Shown here piece after piece: positions 1-6,222 of a DNA stretch of 6,222 bases. The translations under genes and the position numbers were made by a program. The notes beneath the pieces are model-generated. The model saw only the letters and a list, made by a program, of their open reading frames with translations, made no database searches and was not told the origin of the DNA. Source of the stretch: Flavobacteriales bacterium (GTDB lineage Bacteria > Bacteroidota > Bacteroidia > DT-38); NCBI GenBank assembly GCA_013214975.1, contig JABSPR010000327.1, forward strand, positions 1 through 6,222. The letters run 5' to 3'. The first letter of the stretch is position 1; every line of letters starts with the position of its first letter.

Positions 1-1
1 C

Positions 2-1126
2 TGCGTTGCGGTTTGGATGCTATATTGTTTCTTAGAGTTGTTTAACCCATTAGCACCTAGTATCCTTGCATGGTTGTATGCGGTTAGAGGCCTGGCCCTG
101 TATGGTATATTGTTGGTTCCATTAATATTTTTAATTTACAATAAGCAGAAGGACTGCCAAACCTTTATAGATATTTGGTTCACGGCGTCGATACTACTAG
201 GCCTTTACGGTGCCAAACAGTTCTGGTTTGGTTTGTTTGCTTTTGAGCAAGCATGGCTTGATGATGGAGGTGCAGTTACTCATGTGTTATGGGGAGTTTT
301 TACACGTATGTTTTCATTCTCTTCCGATGCAAATCAATTTGGTTCATCTCAAGCACATGTAATGATGATTGCAATCATATTTTCTATTGAAGATAATAGC
401 AAAAGAAAATGGTTTTATTATATCACAGCGGCAGTTAGTTGTTATGGTATGTTCATTTCTGGCACCAGAGGTGCTATCATTATTCCTATTATCGGATTAG
501 CCATATATTTGGTTCTATCGCGGAACTACAGAGTATTATTATTAGGTTCTTTTGTAGGTGGATTACTCCTTTATCTTCTTGTTTTTACGTTCGTCTTACA
601 CAGTGTAGAGCCCATTAGGAGAATGAGAACTGCCTTTTCGGCAACAAAGGATGAATCTTTTAATGTTAGATTAGAGAACAGGGCTAACCTAGATGCTTTC
701 TTATCTGATAAGCCATTTGGCGGAGGAATTGGTTCGGCTGGTGTTTGGGGGAAAAGGTTCTCGCCTGATAATTTTCTTGCCAATTTTGAAACGGATGGGC
801 AATACGTTAGAATTCAAGCCGAGACTGGAATCGTAGGCTTATATCTTTATTACATTATTCATTTAGTAATGATTTCTAATATGTTGATCATAGTTTGGCG
901 GCTAAAAACCAAAAAATTAAGAAATATAATGAGTGGATTTACTTGTGGAGTGATTGCATTGATGGTTGCCAATTATGGAGCTGCGGTTACTGTGGCTTTA
1001 CCTAGTAGTGTAATTGTTCTGTGGTCAATAGCATTTGTATATATGTCGCCTAAATGGGATAGAGGCGAAGAATATCCTGTTTTTGGAAGAACACTATTGA
1101 TTAAATCGAATAATAAGTCCATATGA
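2..1126 (+). CDS. Wzy / O-antigen ligase-like polysaccharide polymerase, 5' partial
   Basis: This is an integral inner-membrane protein of the Wzy/WaaL (O-antigen ligase-like) class, which joins lipid-linked glycan units on the periplasmic side. The frame is open to the left edge. The first ATG (position 17) lies inside a hydrophobic segment, so the true start is probably upstream and the N-terminus is missing. Counting from that ATG, hydrophobic segments lie near residues 1-41, 52-73, 112-124, 134-195, 270-295 and 303-343. Family-like features are the FSSDANQFGSSQ stretch (101-112), SGTRGA (148-153), and a long loop (about 196-268) with an RxxNRANLDAF...PFGGGIGSAG pattern, followed by ETGIVGLYLYY (269-279). 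This loop plus helix resembles the large periplasmic loop region of Wzy_C proteins. The stop overlaps the flippase start as ATGA. Polymerase versus ligase cannot be decided from sequence; adjacency to a flippase favours Wzy. The family is very divergent, so I give no gene symbol. Confidence 0.82.
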   Translation, partial: CVAVWMLYCFLELFNPLAPSILAWLYAVRGLALYGILLVPLIFLIYNKQKDCQTFIDIWFTASILLGLYGAKQFWFGLFAFEQAWLDDGGAVTHVLWGVFTRMFSFSSDANQFGSSQAHVMMIAIIFSIEDNSKRKWFYYITAAVSCYGMFISGTRGAIIIPIIGLAIYLVLSRNYRVLLLGSFVGGLLLYLLVFTFVLHSVEPIRRMRTAFSATKDESFNVRLENRANLDAFLSDKPFGGGIGSAGVWGKRFSPDNFLANFETDGQYVRIQAETGIVGLYLYYIIHLVMISNMLIIVWRLKTKKLRNIMSGFTCGVIALMVANYGAAVTVALPSSVIVLWSIAFVYMSPKWDRGEEYPVFGRTLLIKSNNKSI

Positions 1127-2463
1127 AAAATATGATAAAAAAAATATTAGCGAATAAAAATTCACAAGCCCTGATAGCGCAAATTGGAACAAAAGGTTTT
1201 GCAGTTATTTCATTTATGATTCTTGCTCGCATTTTGACAAAAGAAGATTTTGGCCAATGGGTTTTGTATCTGTCTATCATGACGTTTATTGATATGGTGA
1301 AAGCCGGCATCGTTCAAACAGCATTAATTAAATATAGCAGTGGTGAAACTCGAGATCGAAAAAATGAACTGATAGGAAGTGGATGGTTAATCAATATTGT
1401 TTTTTTAATTATTGTATCTACGATATGTTTTAGTCTATATTTTTCGGGTGTTATAAGCTCGGTGGGACTGTTGCTTTTTCTGAAATTCTACCCAATCTAT
1501 GGTCTTATATCTATGCCATATTTCTATTTCATTTGGAACCATCAAGTAATATTGGATTTTTCCAAAATTACTTTGATCCGAATTTTCAATGCAGTTGGTT
1601 TTTTATTGATATGTCTGGTATCCATCTTTCAAAAATTTGAAGTAGAGGTGTTAGTTCAGCTTCACGTTAGTATGTTTTCTGTTTCAAGTATGCTTGCTCT
1701 GTTTATTGGAAAAACAGGATGGAATACTTTGTTTAAAGCCACTAAGAAATCGGTGATGCAGTTTATTTCTTTTGCTAAATACCACACACTGGCATTTCTA
1801 GGGTCGAATTTACTTAAGAGTTCAGACGTTTTCTTAATAGGCGCATTTTTGGGTCCAACTGCCATTGCTATATATAGTATTCCATTGAGGTTGGTTCAAT
1901 TGGTAGAGACACCTCTTAAAAGCGCAATTGCAGTTGCCTTCCCGATATTGGCTGGTCATGATAATAAAAACGATAAGAAGGCACTAAGTGCAACTCTTGA
2001 AGAATATATCGGGGTGCTAACCATTCTCTATGTGCCATTTATGGCAATTCTTTATTTGCTGTCAAAGCCTTTGGTATTACTTATTGGAGGTGATGAATAC
2101 GCAGATTCCGTTATTATATTCCAAGTCTTTTTAATTTATGGTTTGTTCTTACCATTCGATCGTCTTACTGGAATTACATTAGATGCCATGGGCATGCCTC
2201 AGCTTAATTTTTATAAAGTACTTATCATGGCCTCAGTGAATATTATTGGAGACCTGATGGTTATATATTTCTTTGAAAGTCTTGAATTTATCGCTGTGAT
2301 TACCGTAACGAATGTGCTGGCAGGCGTGTTTGTAGGGTATGTGATGGTAAAGAGGAAAATAGAATTGCAATTAAAAAACATTTTAAAACGAGGAGGAAAT
2401 GTCATTAGGCGCTCCGTTCAAAAAGCCTATGAATCAATTAATCTTAAAAAACTATCATCATGA
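1123..2463 (+). CDS. Wzx-type lipid-linked oligosaccharide flippase (PST/MATE-like polysaccharide transporter)
   Basis: This 446-residue polytopic membrane protein has the length and hydropathy of the PST family (MOP superfamily, about 12-14 helices), which moves undecaprenyl-diphosphate-linked glycans across the inner membrane. The N-terminus shows the usual pattern: IGTKGFAVISFMILARILTK (21-40), then EDFGQWVLYLSIMTFIDMVK (41-60), in which xDFGxW..L marks the first loop and second helix. A second such half begins near residues 222-262, with a SNLLKSSDVFLIGAFLGP stretch and a YSIPLRLVQL motif. Hydrophobic segments continue to about residue 408, followed by a basic, hydrophilic tail of about 38 residues. 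The ATG at 1123 overlaps the upstream stop as ATGA, which supports this start; a second in-frame ATG at 1132 is the alternative. The product's stop forms another ATGA with the methyltransferase. The family assignment is secure; the exact glycan substrate is unknown. Confidence 0.9.
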   Translation: MKNMIKKILANKNSQALIAQIGTKGFAVISFMILARILTKEDFGQWVLYLSIMTFIDMVKAGIVQTALIKYSSGETRDRKNELIGSGWLINIVFLIIVSTICFSLYFSGVISSVGLLLFLKFYPIYGLISMPYFYFIWNHQVILDFSKITLIRIFNAVGFLLICLVSIFQKFEVEVLVQLHVSMFSVSSMLALFIGKTGWNTLFKATKKSVMQFISFAKYHTLAFLGSNLLKSSDVFLIGAFLGPTAIAIYSIPLRLVQLVETPLKSAIAVAFPILAGHDNKNDKKALSATLEEYIGVLTILYVPFMAILYLLSKPLVLLIGGDEYADSVIIFQVFLIYGLFLPFDRLTGITLDAMGMPQLNFYKVLIMASVNIIGDLMVIYFFESLEFIAVITVTNVLAGVFVGYVMVKRKIELQLKNILKRGGNVIRRSVQKAYESINLKKLSS

Positions 2464-3188
2464 AAATAAGAAACCCGATATCTAGAAATCATATTAGAAT
2501 TCCACGAATATTTGAAGTGCTGGAGGTAGGAGGAGGGCATAACCCTCATTTTAGATCTGATGTAGTAGTTGATAAATTTGTGGATTCAAATTATCATCGT
2601 TCTGGCGATGTTAAATTATTGGAAAATCAAAAATTTATTCAGGCAGATGGTGCTGACCTTCCGTTTAAAGATGATGCATTTGATTATGTAATATGTAATC
2701 ATGTTCTCGAACATGTTGATGACCCTATTTTATTTTTAAAAGAACAATCGAGAGTGGCAAAAAGAGGATATTTGGAAGTGCCGTCTTTGATTGGAGAATA
2801 TTTGCATCCGAAAGAATCTCATAAGTGGCTAATATTAGAAATTGAGGGTAAAATAATAATGGTAGAGAAGGATAAAGTAGGATTTAAGCCATCACATGAT
2901 TTAGGTGATGTATTTCTACATTACTTACCTAAATATTCTTTAGGATATAAATTAATGCAATACACACATGGTAATATTCAAACGATAAGGTATGAATGGT
3001 CTGAGAGTATTGAAGTAATTGTAAATCCTTCTGAAGAAAAATACTTGAAGTATTTTAAAGGTAATTGGGATATAAAGGAAATGGAAATAATGCTACCTAA
3101 AAGAGGTCTAGTCTCAGAACTATTCAGCACAACTTGTGCGTTTTTTTATCTTCTCGGTTGCATTATTAAATCTAGGATAATCGCGTAA
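2460..3188 (+). CDS. Class I SAM-dependent methyltransferase of a polysaccharide locus
   Basis: This 242-residue protein has a Rossmann-type methyltransferase core. Motif I is VLEVGGGHNP (20-29), the SAM-binding glycine loop. The acidic residue after strand 2 is D38 in VVVDKF, DGADLPF (63-69) is the usual adenine-contact region, and FDYVICNHVLEHVDDP (74-89) is the motif IV/post-motif signature of the Methyltransf_11 group. A YLEVPS stretch (104-109) follows at the next strand. After the core comes a less conserved region, and residues about 221-241 are hydrophobic with a basic end, which could bind the membrane. The start overlaps the flippase stop as ATGA. It is the last gene before a terminator. 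The likely role is methylating a sugar of the glycan, or capping the chain end; the acceptor is not shown by the sequence. No catalytic base is identifiable by eye. Confidence 0.85.
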   Translation: MKIRNPISRNHIRIPRIFEVLEVGGGHNPHFRSDVVVDKFVDSNYHRSGDVKLLENQKFIQADGADLPFKDDAFDYVICNHVLEHVDDPILFLKEQSRVAKRGYLEVPSLIGEYLHPKESHKWLILEIEGKIIMVEKDKVGFKPSHDLGDVFLHYLPKYSLGYKLMQYTHGNIQTIRYEWSESIEVIVNPSEEKYLKYFKGNWDIKEMEIMLPKRGLVSELFSTTCAFFYLLGCIIKSRIIA

Positions 3189-3193
3189 TCGTT

Positions 3194-3212
3194 TTTTCTC
3201 TAACAGAGAAAA
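3194..3212 (+). other. Short perfect hairpin just upstream of the terminator
   Basis: TTTTCTCT (3194-3201) and AGAGAAAA (3205-3212) form a perfect 8-bp stem around an AAC loop, beginning 6 bases after the methyltransferase stop codon. Its 3' arm shares the AAAA at 3209-3212 with the 5' base of the following terminator stem. The two full stems therefore cannot form completely at once, though the shorter G+C-containing core of the terminator still could. It may be only an AT-rich stem protecting the transcript end, or part of an attenuator-like switch. Confidence 0.5.
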
Positions 3213-3237
3213 TGGCTCTATTGGAGTCATTTTTTTT
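3209..3237 (+). terminator. Rho-independent terminator after the methyltransferase gene
   Basis: AAAATGGCTC (3209-3218) pairs with GAGTCATTTT (3224-3233) across a TATTG loop, giving a 10-bp stem with one G-T wobble. The run of eight T at 3230-3237 follows the core stem directly. This is a standard intrinsic terminator on the + strand, starting 21 bases after the stop at 3186-3188. It should end, or reduce, transcription of the polymerase-flippase-methyltransferase block before the glycosyltransferase block. Confidence 0.85.
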
Positions 3238-3314
3238 GCTCTAAAATCAGATTCGTATAGTAATATGTAAATGGTCTAAAGATTGAAACTTCGTTTTGAA
3301 AATAAAAGGAGTTC
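3238..3314 (+). promoter_or_regulatory. Putative leader/promoter region of the second gene block
   Basis: These 77 bases between the terminator and the GT2 start would have to hold a promoter if the second block is transcribed independently. I find no convincing Bacteroidota promoter (TTG spaced about 19-21 from TAnnTTTG). The nearest -7-like string is TCGTTTTG at 3291-3298, with one mismatch and no TTG at the right distance. TATAGT (3256-3261) and TAATAT (3261-3266) are weak sigma70-like -10 strings. TTGAAA occurs twice, at 3283-3288 and 3296-3301. The promoter call rests on the position after a terminator, not on a recognised motif. Confidence 0.3.
3304..3311 (+). promoter_or_regulatory. 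Shine-Dalgarno-like site for the GT2 gene at 3315
   Basis: AAAAGGAG ends 3 bases before the ATG at 3315. It is the only clear purine-rich ribosome site at a gene start in this window; the other starts have A/T-rich leaders or rely on overlap with the preceding gene. That fits this gene being the first of a new transcript. The spacer is shorter than the usual 5-9 bases. Confidence 0.5.
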
Positions 3315-4232
3315 ATGGAAGTAATACATAAGAAAAAAACAGACCCACTTGTTTCAATTGTTACTATAAATTACAATGATCCTTTAGTTACTTGTGAACT
3401 ACTTGAATCGTTAAAGATTACTGGATATTCAAACTATGAAGTAATTGTAGTTGACAATGCATCCCACTTAGTTGCCCCCCAAATAATTCATGACAAGTTT
3501 CCAGATGTGAAATTGGTTTTTAGCTCCACCAATCTTGGATTTGCGGGCGGCAATAATTTGGGTGTTAAATACGCCAAAGGCATGTACATATTCTTTCTGA
3601 ATAATGATACCGTGGTTATGCCATTAACAATCCGAATCCTTATGGAGCGCTTGAAATCCGATAAAAACCTTGGGGCGGTAAGTCCTAAAATAAAATATTA
3701 TGATAGACCTAATGTAATTCAGTATGCTGGCTCAACACTAATAAATCCATTGACAATACGTAATAGGCATATTGGGAACCATCAAGTAGATAATGGTCAG
3801 TATGACATAGAATTGGCGACCGGCTATGCTCATGGTGCTGCTATGATGGTAACTAGAAATATGATAAAAAAGGTAGGTCCAATGTCGGAGAAGTATTTTC
3901 TCTATTATGAAGAATTGGACTGGTGTGATCGTATTCGTGAATTCGGATATGAAATAAGGTATATCCCATCAGCTGTTGTTTATCATAAGGAATCTTTGTC
4001 TGTCGGTAAAGAGAGTACGCTGAAATTTTATTATCAAACAAGAAATCGGTTTTTGTACGCCCGTAGAAATATACATGGCTGGAAGTTTCTTGTAAGCATG
4101 GCCTACATGACAATAATCTCAATACCCAAAAATATTATTAGCTGTATCGGCGACTGGAAAAGGATGAAGGCCTATTGCAGTGGAATCATTTGGAATTTAT
4201 CCAATGGTAAGTTAAACCTCAAACCATTTTAA
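3315..4232 (+). CDS. Family 2 glycosyltransferase, rhamnosyltransferase-like (WbbL/RfbF-type)
   Basis: This 305-residue, mostly soluble GT-A fold enzyme is predicted to transfer a sugar from a nucleotide sugar to the growing lipid-linked glycan at the cytoplasmic face of the membrane. Domain marks in order are: PLVSIVTINYN (11-21, first strand and nucleotide loop), EVIVVDNAS (42-50), NLGFAGGNNLG (73-83, typical of this rhamnosyltransferase-like subgroup), FFLNNDT (93-99) with D98 in the metal-binding DxD position, ATGYAHGAAMM (168-178, acceptor-site loop), and YYEELDWCDR (197-206) with the acidic catalytic-base region. H224 lies in VVYHKES. Residues about 256-280 are mildly hydrophobic and may lie on the membrane. 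Length is normal for the family. It opens the second gene block after the terminator and is followed 3 bases later by the next glycosyltransferase. Donor sugar cannot be read from sequence; rhamnose is only a family analogy. Confidence 0.9.
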   Translation: MEVIHKKKTDPLVSIVTINYNDPLVTCELLESLKITGYSNYEVIVVDNASHLVAPQIIHDKFPDVKLVFSSTNLGFAGGNNLGVKYAKGMYIFFLNNDTVVMPLTIRILMERLKSDKNLGAVSPKIKYYDRPNVIQYAGSTLINPLTIRNRHIGNHQVDNGQYDIELATGYAHGAAMMVTRNMIKKVGPMSEKYFLYYEELDWCDRIREFGYEIRYIPSAVVYHKESLSVGKESTLKFYYQTRNRFLYARRNIHGWKFLVSMAYMTIISIPKNIISCIGDWKRMKAYCSGIIWNLSNGKLNLKPF

Positions 4233-4235
4233 TTT

Positions 4236-5426
4236 ATGCAACAATTTAATACGATAGTTTTGATTTTTATTATATGTTGGACCCTCTGGTTCACCTTATC
4301 CGTAGCCTATATGCTGCTTTATTCGATAAGCGGATTATTCTATAAAAGCAAATCTGAAATTCTAAGCTTTCACTATCCCTCAATATGTGTTTTGATTCCT
4401 GCATATGGTGAGGATAAGGTAATCATTGAAACAGCAACTGAGGCTTCAAAACAACATTATCCTGGGCGTTTTGAAGTCGTTGTGATCGCTGATAACATGC
4501 ATCCCCAAACTATTGATGCATTACATCAATTACCTATCAAAGTTATTGAAGTAAGTTTTGAAAAAAGCACTAAAGCCAAAGCTTTAAATTTTGCAATGGA
4601 ACAATTAGGTGATGATTATGGAATGGCACTCATACTAGATGCAGACAATATAATGGCACAAAATGCAATGCTTAAAATGGCATGCAAATATGTAGATGGA
4701 TATTTTGCTATCCAGGGGCATCGATGTGCAAAAAATGACAACACGCAATTTGCAATTCTGGACGGGCTAAGTGAAGAGATTAATAATCATATCTATTGTA
4801 AGGGGCCTTCATCGATAAATTTATCATCAAGATTGGTTGGTTCAGGAATGGCTTTTAATTACAAATTATTTAAGCGATTAATGAAGACTATTGATGCAAC
4901 AGGAGGATTTGATAAAGAACTAGAGCTTAAGTTAATTAAAGAAGGAATAAGAATAGAGTACTTAGAGTCTGCCTTGATTTATGATGAAAAAATTGAGAGC
5001 CGTGAAGTGTTTGAGAAACAACGCACTAGATGGATAAGTGCACAATATCATTTTTTATGGAAGACTATCCCTACGATGTTCAAAGAGTTGCTAAAAGGGA
5101 ATTTTGACTATTTCTATAAAGCAATTCAATTAGCATTGCCCCCGCGATTATTATTACCCGTATTCCTTTTAATAGGAGCTCTAGTTTTTAAATTTATTGG
5201 TAATGATTTATTCCATAGGATATGGACTTCAATATTCTTTGCAAATGTAATTGCATATATAATCGCTATACCAAATAAATTCTGGAATCGAAATTTATGG
5301 AGAGGCGTAATGGCTCTTCCTGGAGCTATATTTTCTACAGTATCTGCCATAATGAATTTAAGAGGCGCAAACAAAAATTTCATACATACGCCACATTCCG
5401 TATCTAAATCTTCAGAAGCTAAATGA
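4236..5426 (+). CDS. Membrane-anchored family 2 glycosyltransferase with QxxRW motif (cellulose/hyaluronan synthase-like)
   Basis: This is a 396-residue inner-membrane GT2. An N-terminal hydrophobic segment (about 6-35) is followed by a cytosolic GT-A domain: SICVLIPAYGED (49-60), VVVIADN (81-87, first Asp of the nucleotide site), KSTKAKALN (110-118), LILDADN (132-138) holding the DxD metal motif, LVGSGMAF (200-207), GGFDKELELKL (223-233) at the TED/catalytic-base position, and QRTRW (262-266), the QxxRW motif of processive synthases. Hydrophobic segments near 303-322, 328-346 and 356-375 close the protein. It is much shorter than BcsA and has no PilZ domain, closer in build to NodC/HasA-like enzymes. 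The start is 3 bases after the upstream stop, with no Shine-Dalgarno; the stop overlaps the next gene as ATGA. It may be processive, or a single-addition transferase using the same fold. Neither donor nor product can be told from sequence. Confidence 0.88.
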   Translation: MQQFNTIVLIFIICWTLWFTLSVAYMLLYSISGLFYKSKSEILSFHYPSICVLIPAYGEDKVIIETATEASKQHYPGRFEVVVIADNMHPQTIDALHQLPIKVIEVSFEKSTKAKALNFAMEQLGDDYGMALILDADNIMAQNAMLKMACKYVDGYFAIQGHRCAKNDNTQFAILDGLSEEINNHIYCKGPSSINLSSRLVGSGMAFNYKLFKRLMKTIDATGGFDKELELKLIKEGIRIEYLESALIYDEKIESREVFEKQRTRWISAQYHFLWKTIPTMFKELLKGNFDYFYKAIQLALPPRLLLPVFLLIGALVFKFIGNDLFHRIWTSIFFANVIAYIIAIPNKFWNRNLWRGVMALPGAIFSTVSAIMNLRGANKNFIHTPHSVSKSSEAK

Positions 5427-6088
5427 AAAAAATAATAGAAATAATAAAAGAGGACCCTCGGTTAAAGCGAATAGTCTTATGGATGCTTCAACCAGCGTAT
5501 AGGCCTCGGCCAAGGTTATGGGTTCGGATGTTATTGAACCCAATAATTCATAAAAAAGGTAAAGGCTCCTTAATTAGGAGTCAATCACGAATGGACGTCT
5601 TCCCTTTCAATAAGTTTGAAATAGGAGACTATTCAACTATTGAAGATTATTCATGTGTGAATAATGCAATGGGAAATGTGGTTATAGGTTCAAAGAGTAG
5701 GATAGGATTAGGTAATACTATTATTGGTCCGGTTAAAATTGGGAACAACGTCAATATTGCCCAAAATGTCGTTATCAGTGGATTGAACCATGGTTTTGAA
5801 GATATTACAATACCTCCTAGAGAACAGAAGTGTTCAATATCAAAGATTGAAATAGAAGATGATTGTTGGATTGGAGCAAACGTAGTTGTTACGTCGGGAG
5901 TGAAAATTGGAAAGCATTCAATTGTGGCAGCTGGAAGTATAGTTACAAAAGATATTCTACCATTTTCGGTTGTAGCCGGGAATCCTGCGAGGGTTATAAA
6001 GCAATATGATTTTAATATTCAGAAATGGACAAAGAACGAAATGATAAAAAAAAATAAAAAGAACGTATGGCAGAACATGACATCGTAA
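5423..6088 (+). CDS. Hexapeptide-repeat (left-handed beta-helix) O-acyltransferase
   Basis: This 221-residue enzyme of the LbH acyltransferase group (xenobiotic/maltose acetyltransferase, WcaF and WbbJ relatives) most likely transfers acetyl from acetyl-CoA to a sugar hydroxyl of the glycan in the cytoplasm. After a basic N-terminal region (1-60), imperfect [LIV]GxxxX repeats run from EIGDYSTIEDY (66-76) through VVIGSKSRIGLGNTIIGPVK (86-105) and IGNNVNIAQNVVISG (106-120). A loop carrying H123 (GLNHGFED), the usual catalytic histidine, follows. The helix resumes with IEDDCWIGANVVVTSGVKIG (144-163), SIVAAGSIVTKD (166-177) and the closing VVAGNPARVI (183-192), which is highly typical. The C-terminal tail (about 195-221) is Lys/Asn-rich and is encoded partly by an A9 run. 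The start overlaps the synthase-like gene as ATGA; the end overlaps the next gene by 22 bases. Acetyl is the family-typical donor, and the acceptor is unknown. Confidence 0.9.
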   Translation: MKKIIEIIKEDPRLKRIVLWMLQPAYRPRPRLWVRMLLNPIIHKKGKGSLIRSQSRMDVFPFNKFEIGDYSTIEDYSCVNNAMGNVVIGSKSRIGLGNTIIGPVKIGNNVNIAQNVVISGLNHGFEDITIPPREQKCSISKIEIEDDCWIGANVVVTSGVKIGKHSIVAAGSIVTKDILPFSVVAGNPARVIKQYDFNIQKWTKNEMIKKNKKNVWQNMTS

Positions 6089-6222
6089 TTACTGGTATTC
6101 AGTCTTGGGATATTGAAATAGGAAGTAATTGTAAAAATATTGCCCTCGAATTTTCAAAAGAAAACAGAGTGCTTTATGTAAATCCTCCGTTAGGCAGAAG
6201 CTCCATTTTGAAAAAATCAAAA
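6067..6222 (+). CDS. Glycosyltransferase (GT-B type, family 1/4-like), N-terminal fragment, 3' partial
   Basis: Fifty-two codons run from ATG 6067 off the right edge with no stop. An in-frame TAA at 6055-6057 and no other start codon between fix this ATG as the start. It lies inside the last 22 bases of the acyltransferase gene, so translation is probably coupled. The protein begins with a beta-strand (DIVITGIQSW, 5-14), then IEIGSNCKNIALEFSKEN (16-33) and RVLYVNPPLGR (34-44). That pattern, a first Rossmann strand, a Trp-containing loop, a helix and a second strand ending in NPP, matches the N-terminus of glycosyltransferases I associate with Bacteroidota polysaccharide loci, including TuaH-like proteins. 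Only the acceptor-side N-terminal region is visible; the donor-binding domain is outside the window, so the family number and substrate are unproven. Confidence 0.7.
   Translation, partial: MAEHDIVITGIQSWDIEIGSNCKNIALEFSKENRVLYVNPPLGRSSILKKSK

Noticed and set aside
571..783. Minus-strand open frame opposite the polymerase gene, as well as others at 1101-1310, 1662-1865, 2211-2405, 3853-4122 and 5126-5383
   Set aside because: All lie antisense within well-supported genes, lack recognisable domains, and read like reverse complements of membrane or GT2 coding sequence.
1137..1144. A8 tract at the start of the flippase gene as a phase-variation site
   Set aside because: The base composition makes such runs common here; similar A7 runs occur at the starts of the GT2 and acyltransferase genes. 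Nothing in a single sequence shows variation.
2391..2485. AGGAGG followed by ATG at 2399 opening a 28-codon frame across the flippase/methyltransferase junction
   Set aside because: The spacer from AGGAGG to ATG is only 2 bases. The purine run encodes Arg-Gly-Gly of the flippase tail, and the short product has no recognisable character.
3236..3266. Sigma70-like promoter: TTGCTC (3236-3241) with TATAGT (3256-3261) or TAATAT (3261-3266)
   Set aside because: The spacers are 14 and 19 bases, the -35 matches poorly, and TTGCTC overlaps the terminator T-run. It does not fit the Bacteroidota consensus either.
1535..3788. A 14-base exact repeat, GGAACCATCAAGTA, at 1535-1548 (flippase) and 3775-3788 (GT2)
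   Set aside because: Both copies are in the same codon phase and encode Asn-His-Gln-Val in unrelated proteins. One such match in 6 kb is plausible by chance, and neither copy has flanking repeat structure.
1..6222. Possible mobile element, CRISPR array, RNA gene or defence module
   Set aside because: No transposase, integrase, terminal inverted repeats, spaced direct repeats, tRNA-like cloverleaf or effector domain was seen. Every base outside the 126-bp gap and the 3-base gap is accounted for by polysaccharide genes.

Overview
The window is an AT-rich stretch of a surface-polysaccharide (capsule, exopolysaccharide or O-antigen) biosynthesis locus. All genes lie on the + strand, and both edge genes are incomplete. 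The family content and protein style suggest Bacteroidota (Flavobacteriia- or Cytophagia-like): low G+C, mostly no Shine-Dalgarno in front of starts, and a final glycosyltransferase of a type I associate with that phylum. This assignment is inferred from style; no marker gene is present.

Layout, first block (2-3188): the 3' part of a Wzy/O-antigen-ligase-like membrane protein, a Wzx/PST flippase, and a class I SAM-dependent methyltransferase. The two junctions are ATGA stop/start overlaps, so the three genes are almost certainly co-transcribed and translationally coupled. A strong intrinsic terminator at 3209-3237 follows the methyltransferase. It sits in a 126-bp intergenic gap, the only real gap in the window.

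Layout, second block (3315-6222): a soluble rhamnosyltransferase-like GT2; a membrane-anchored GT2 with DAD and QxxRW motifs resembling cellulose/hyaluronan synthases; a left-handed beta-helix O-acyltransferase; and the first 52 codons of another glycosyltransferase, running off the right edge. The junctions are a 3-bp gap, an ATGA overlap and a 22-bp overlap, again one operon.

How the genes fit together (inference): the glycosyltransferases build a repeat unit on a lipid carrier at the inner face of the cytoplasmic membrane. The acyltransferase and methyltransferase decorate it or its terminus. The flippase moves it across the membrane, and the Wzy-like protein polymerises it or transfers it to an acceptor.

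I see no mobile element, CRISPR array, tRNA, rRNA or toxin-antitoxin/defence module. I do not see a clearly undescribed system. The points most worth a second look are the mid-locus terminator with a competing upstream hairpin, the synthase-like GT2 inside a Wzx/Wzy-type locus, and the methyltransferase with a hydrophobic tail placed next to the flippase.
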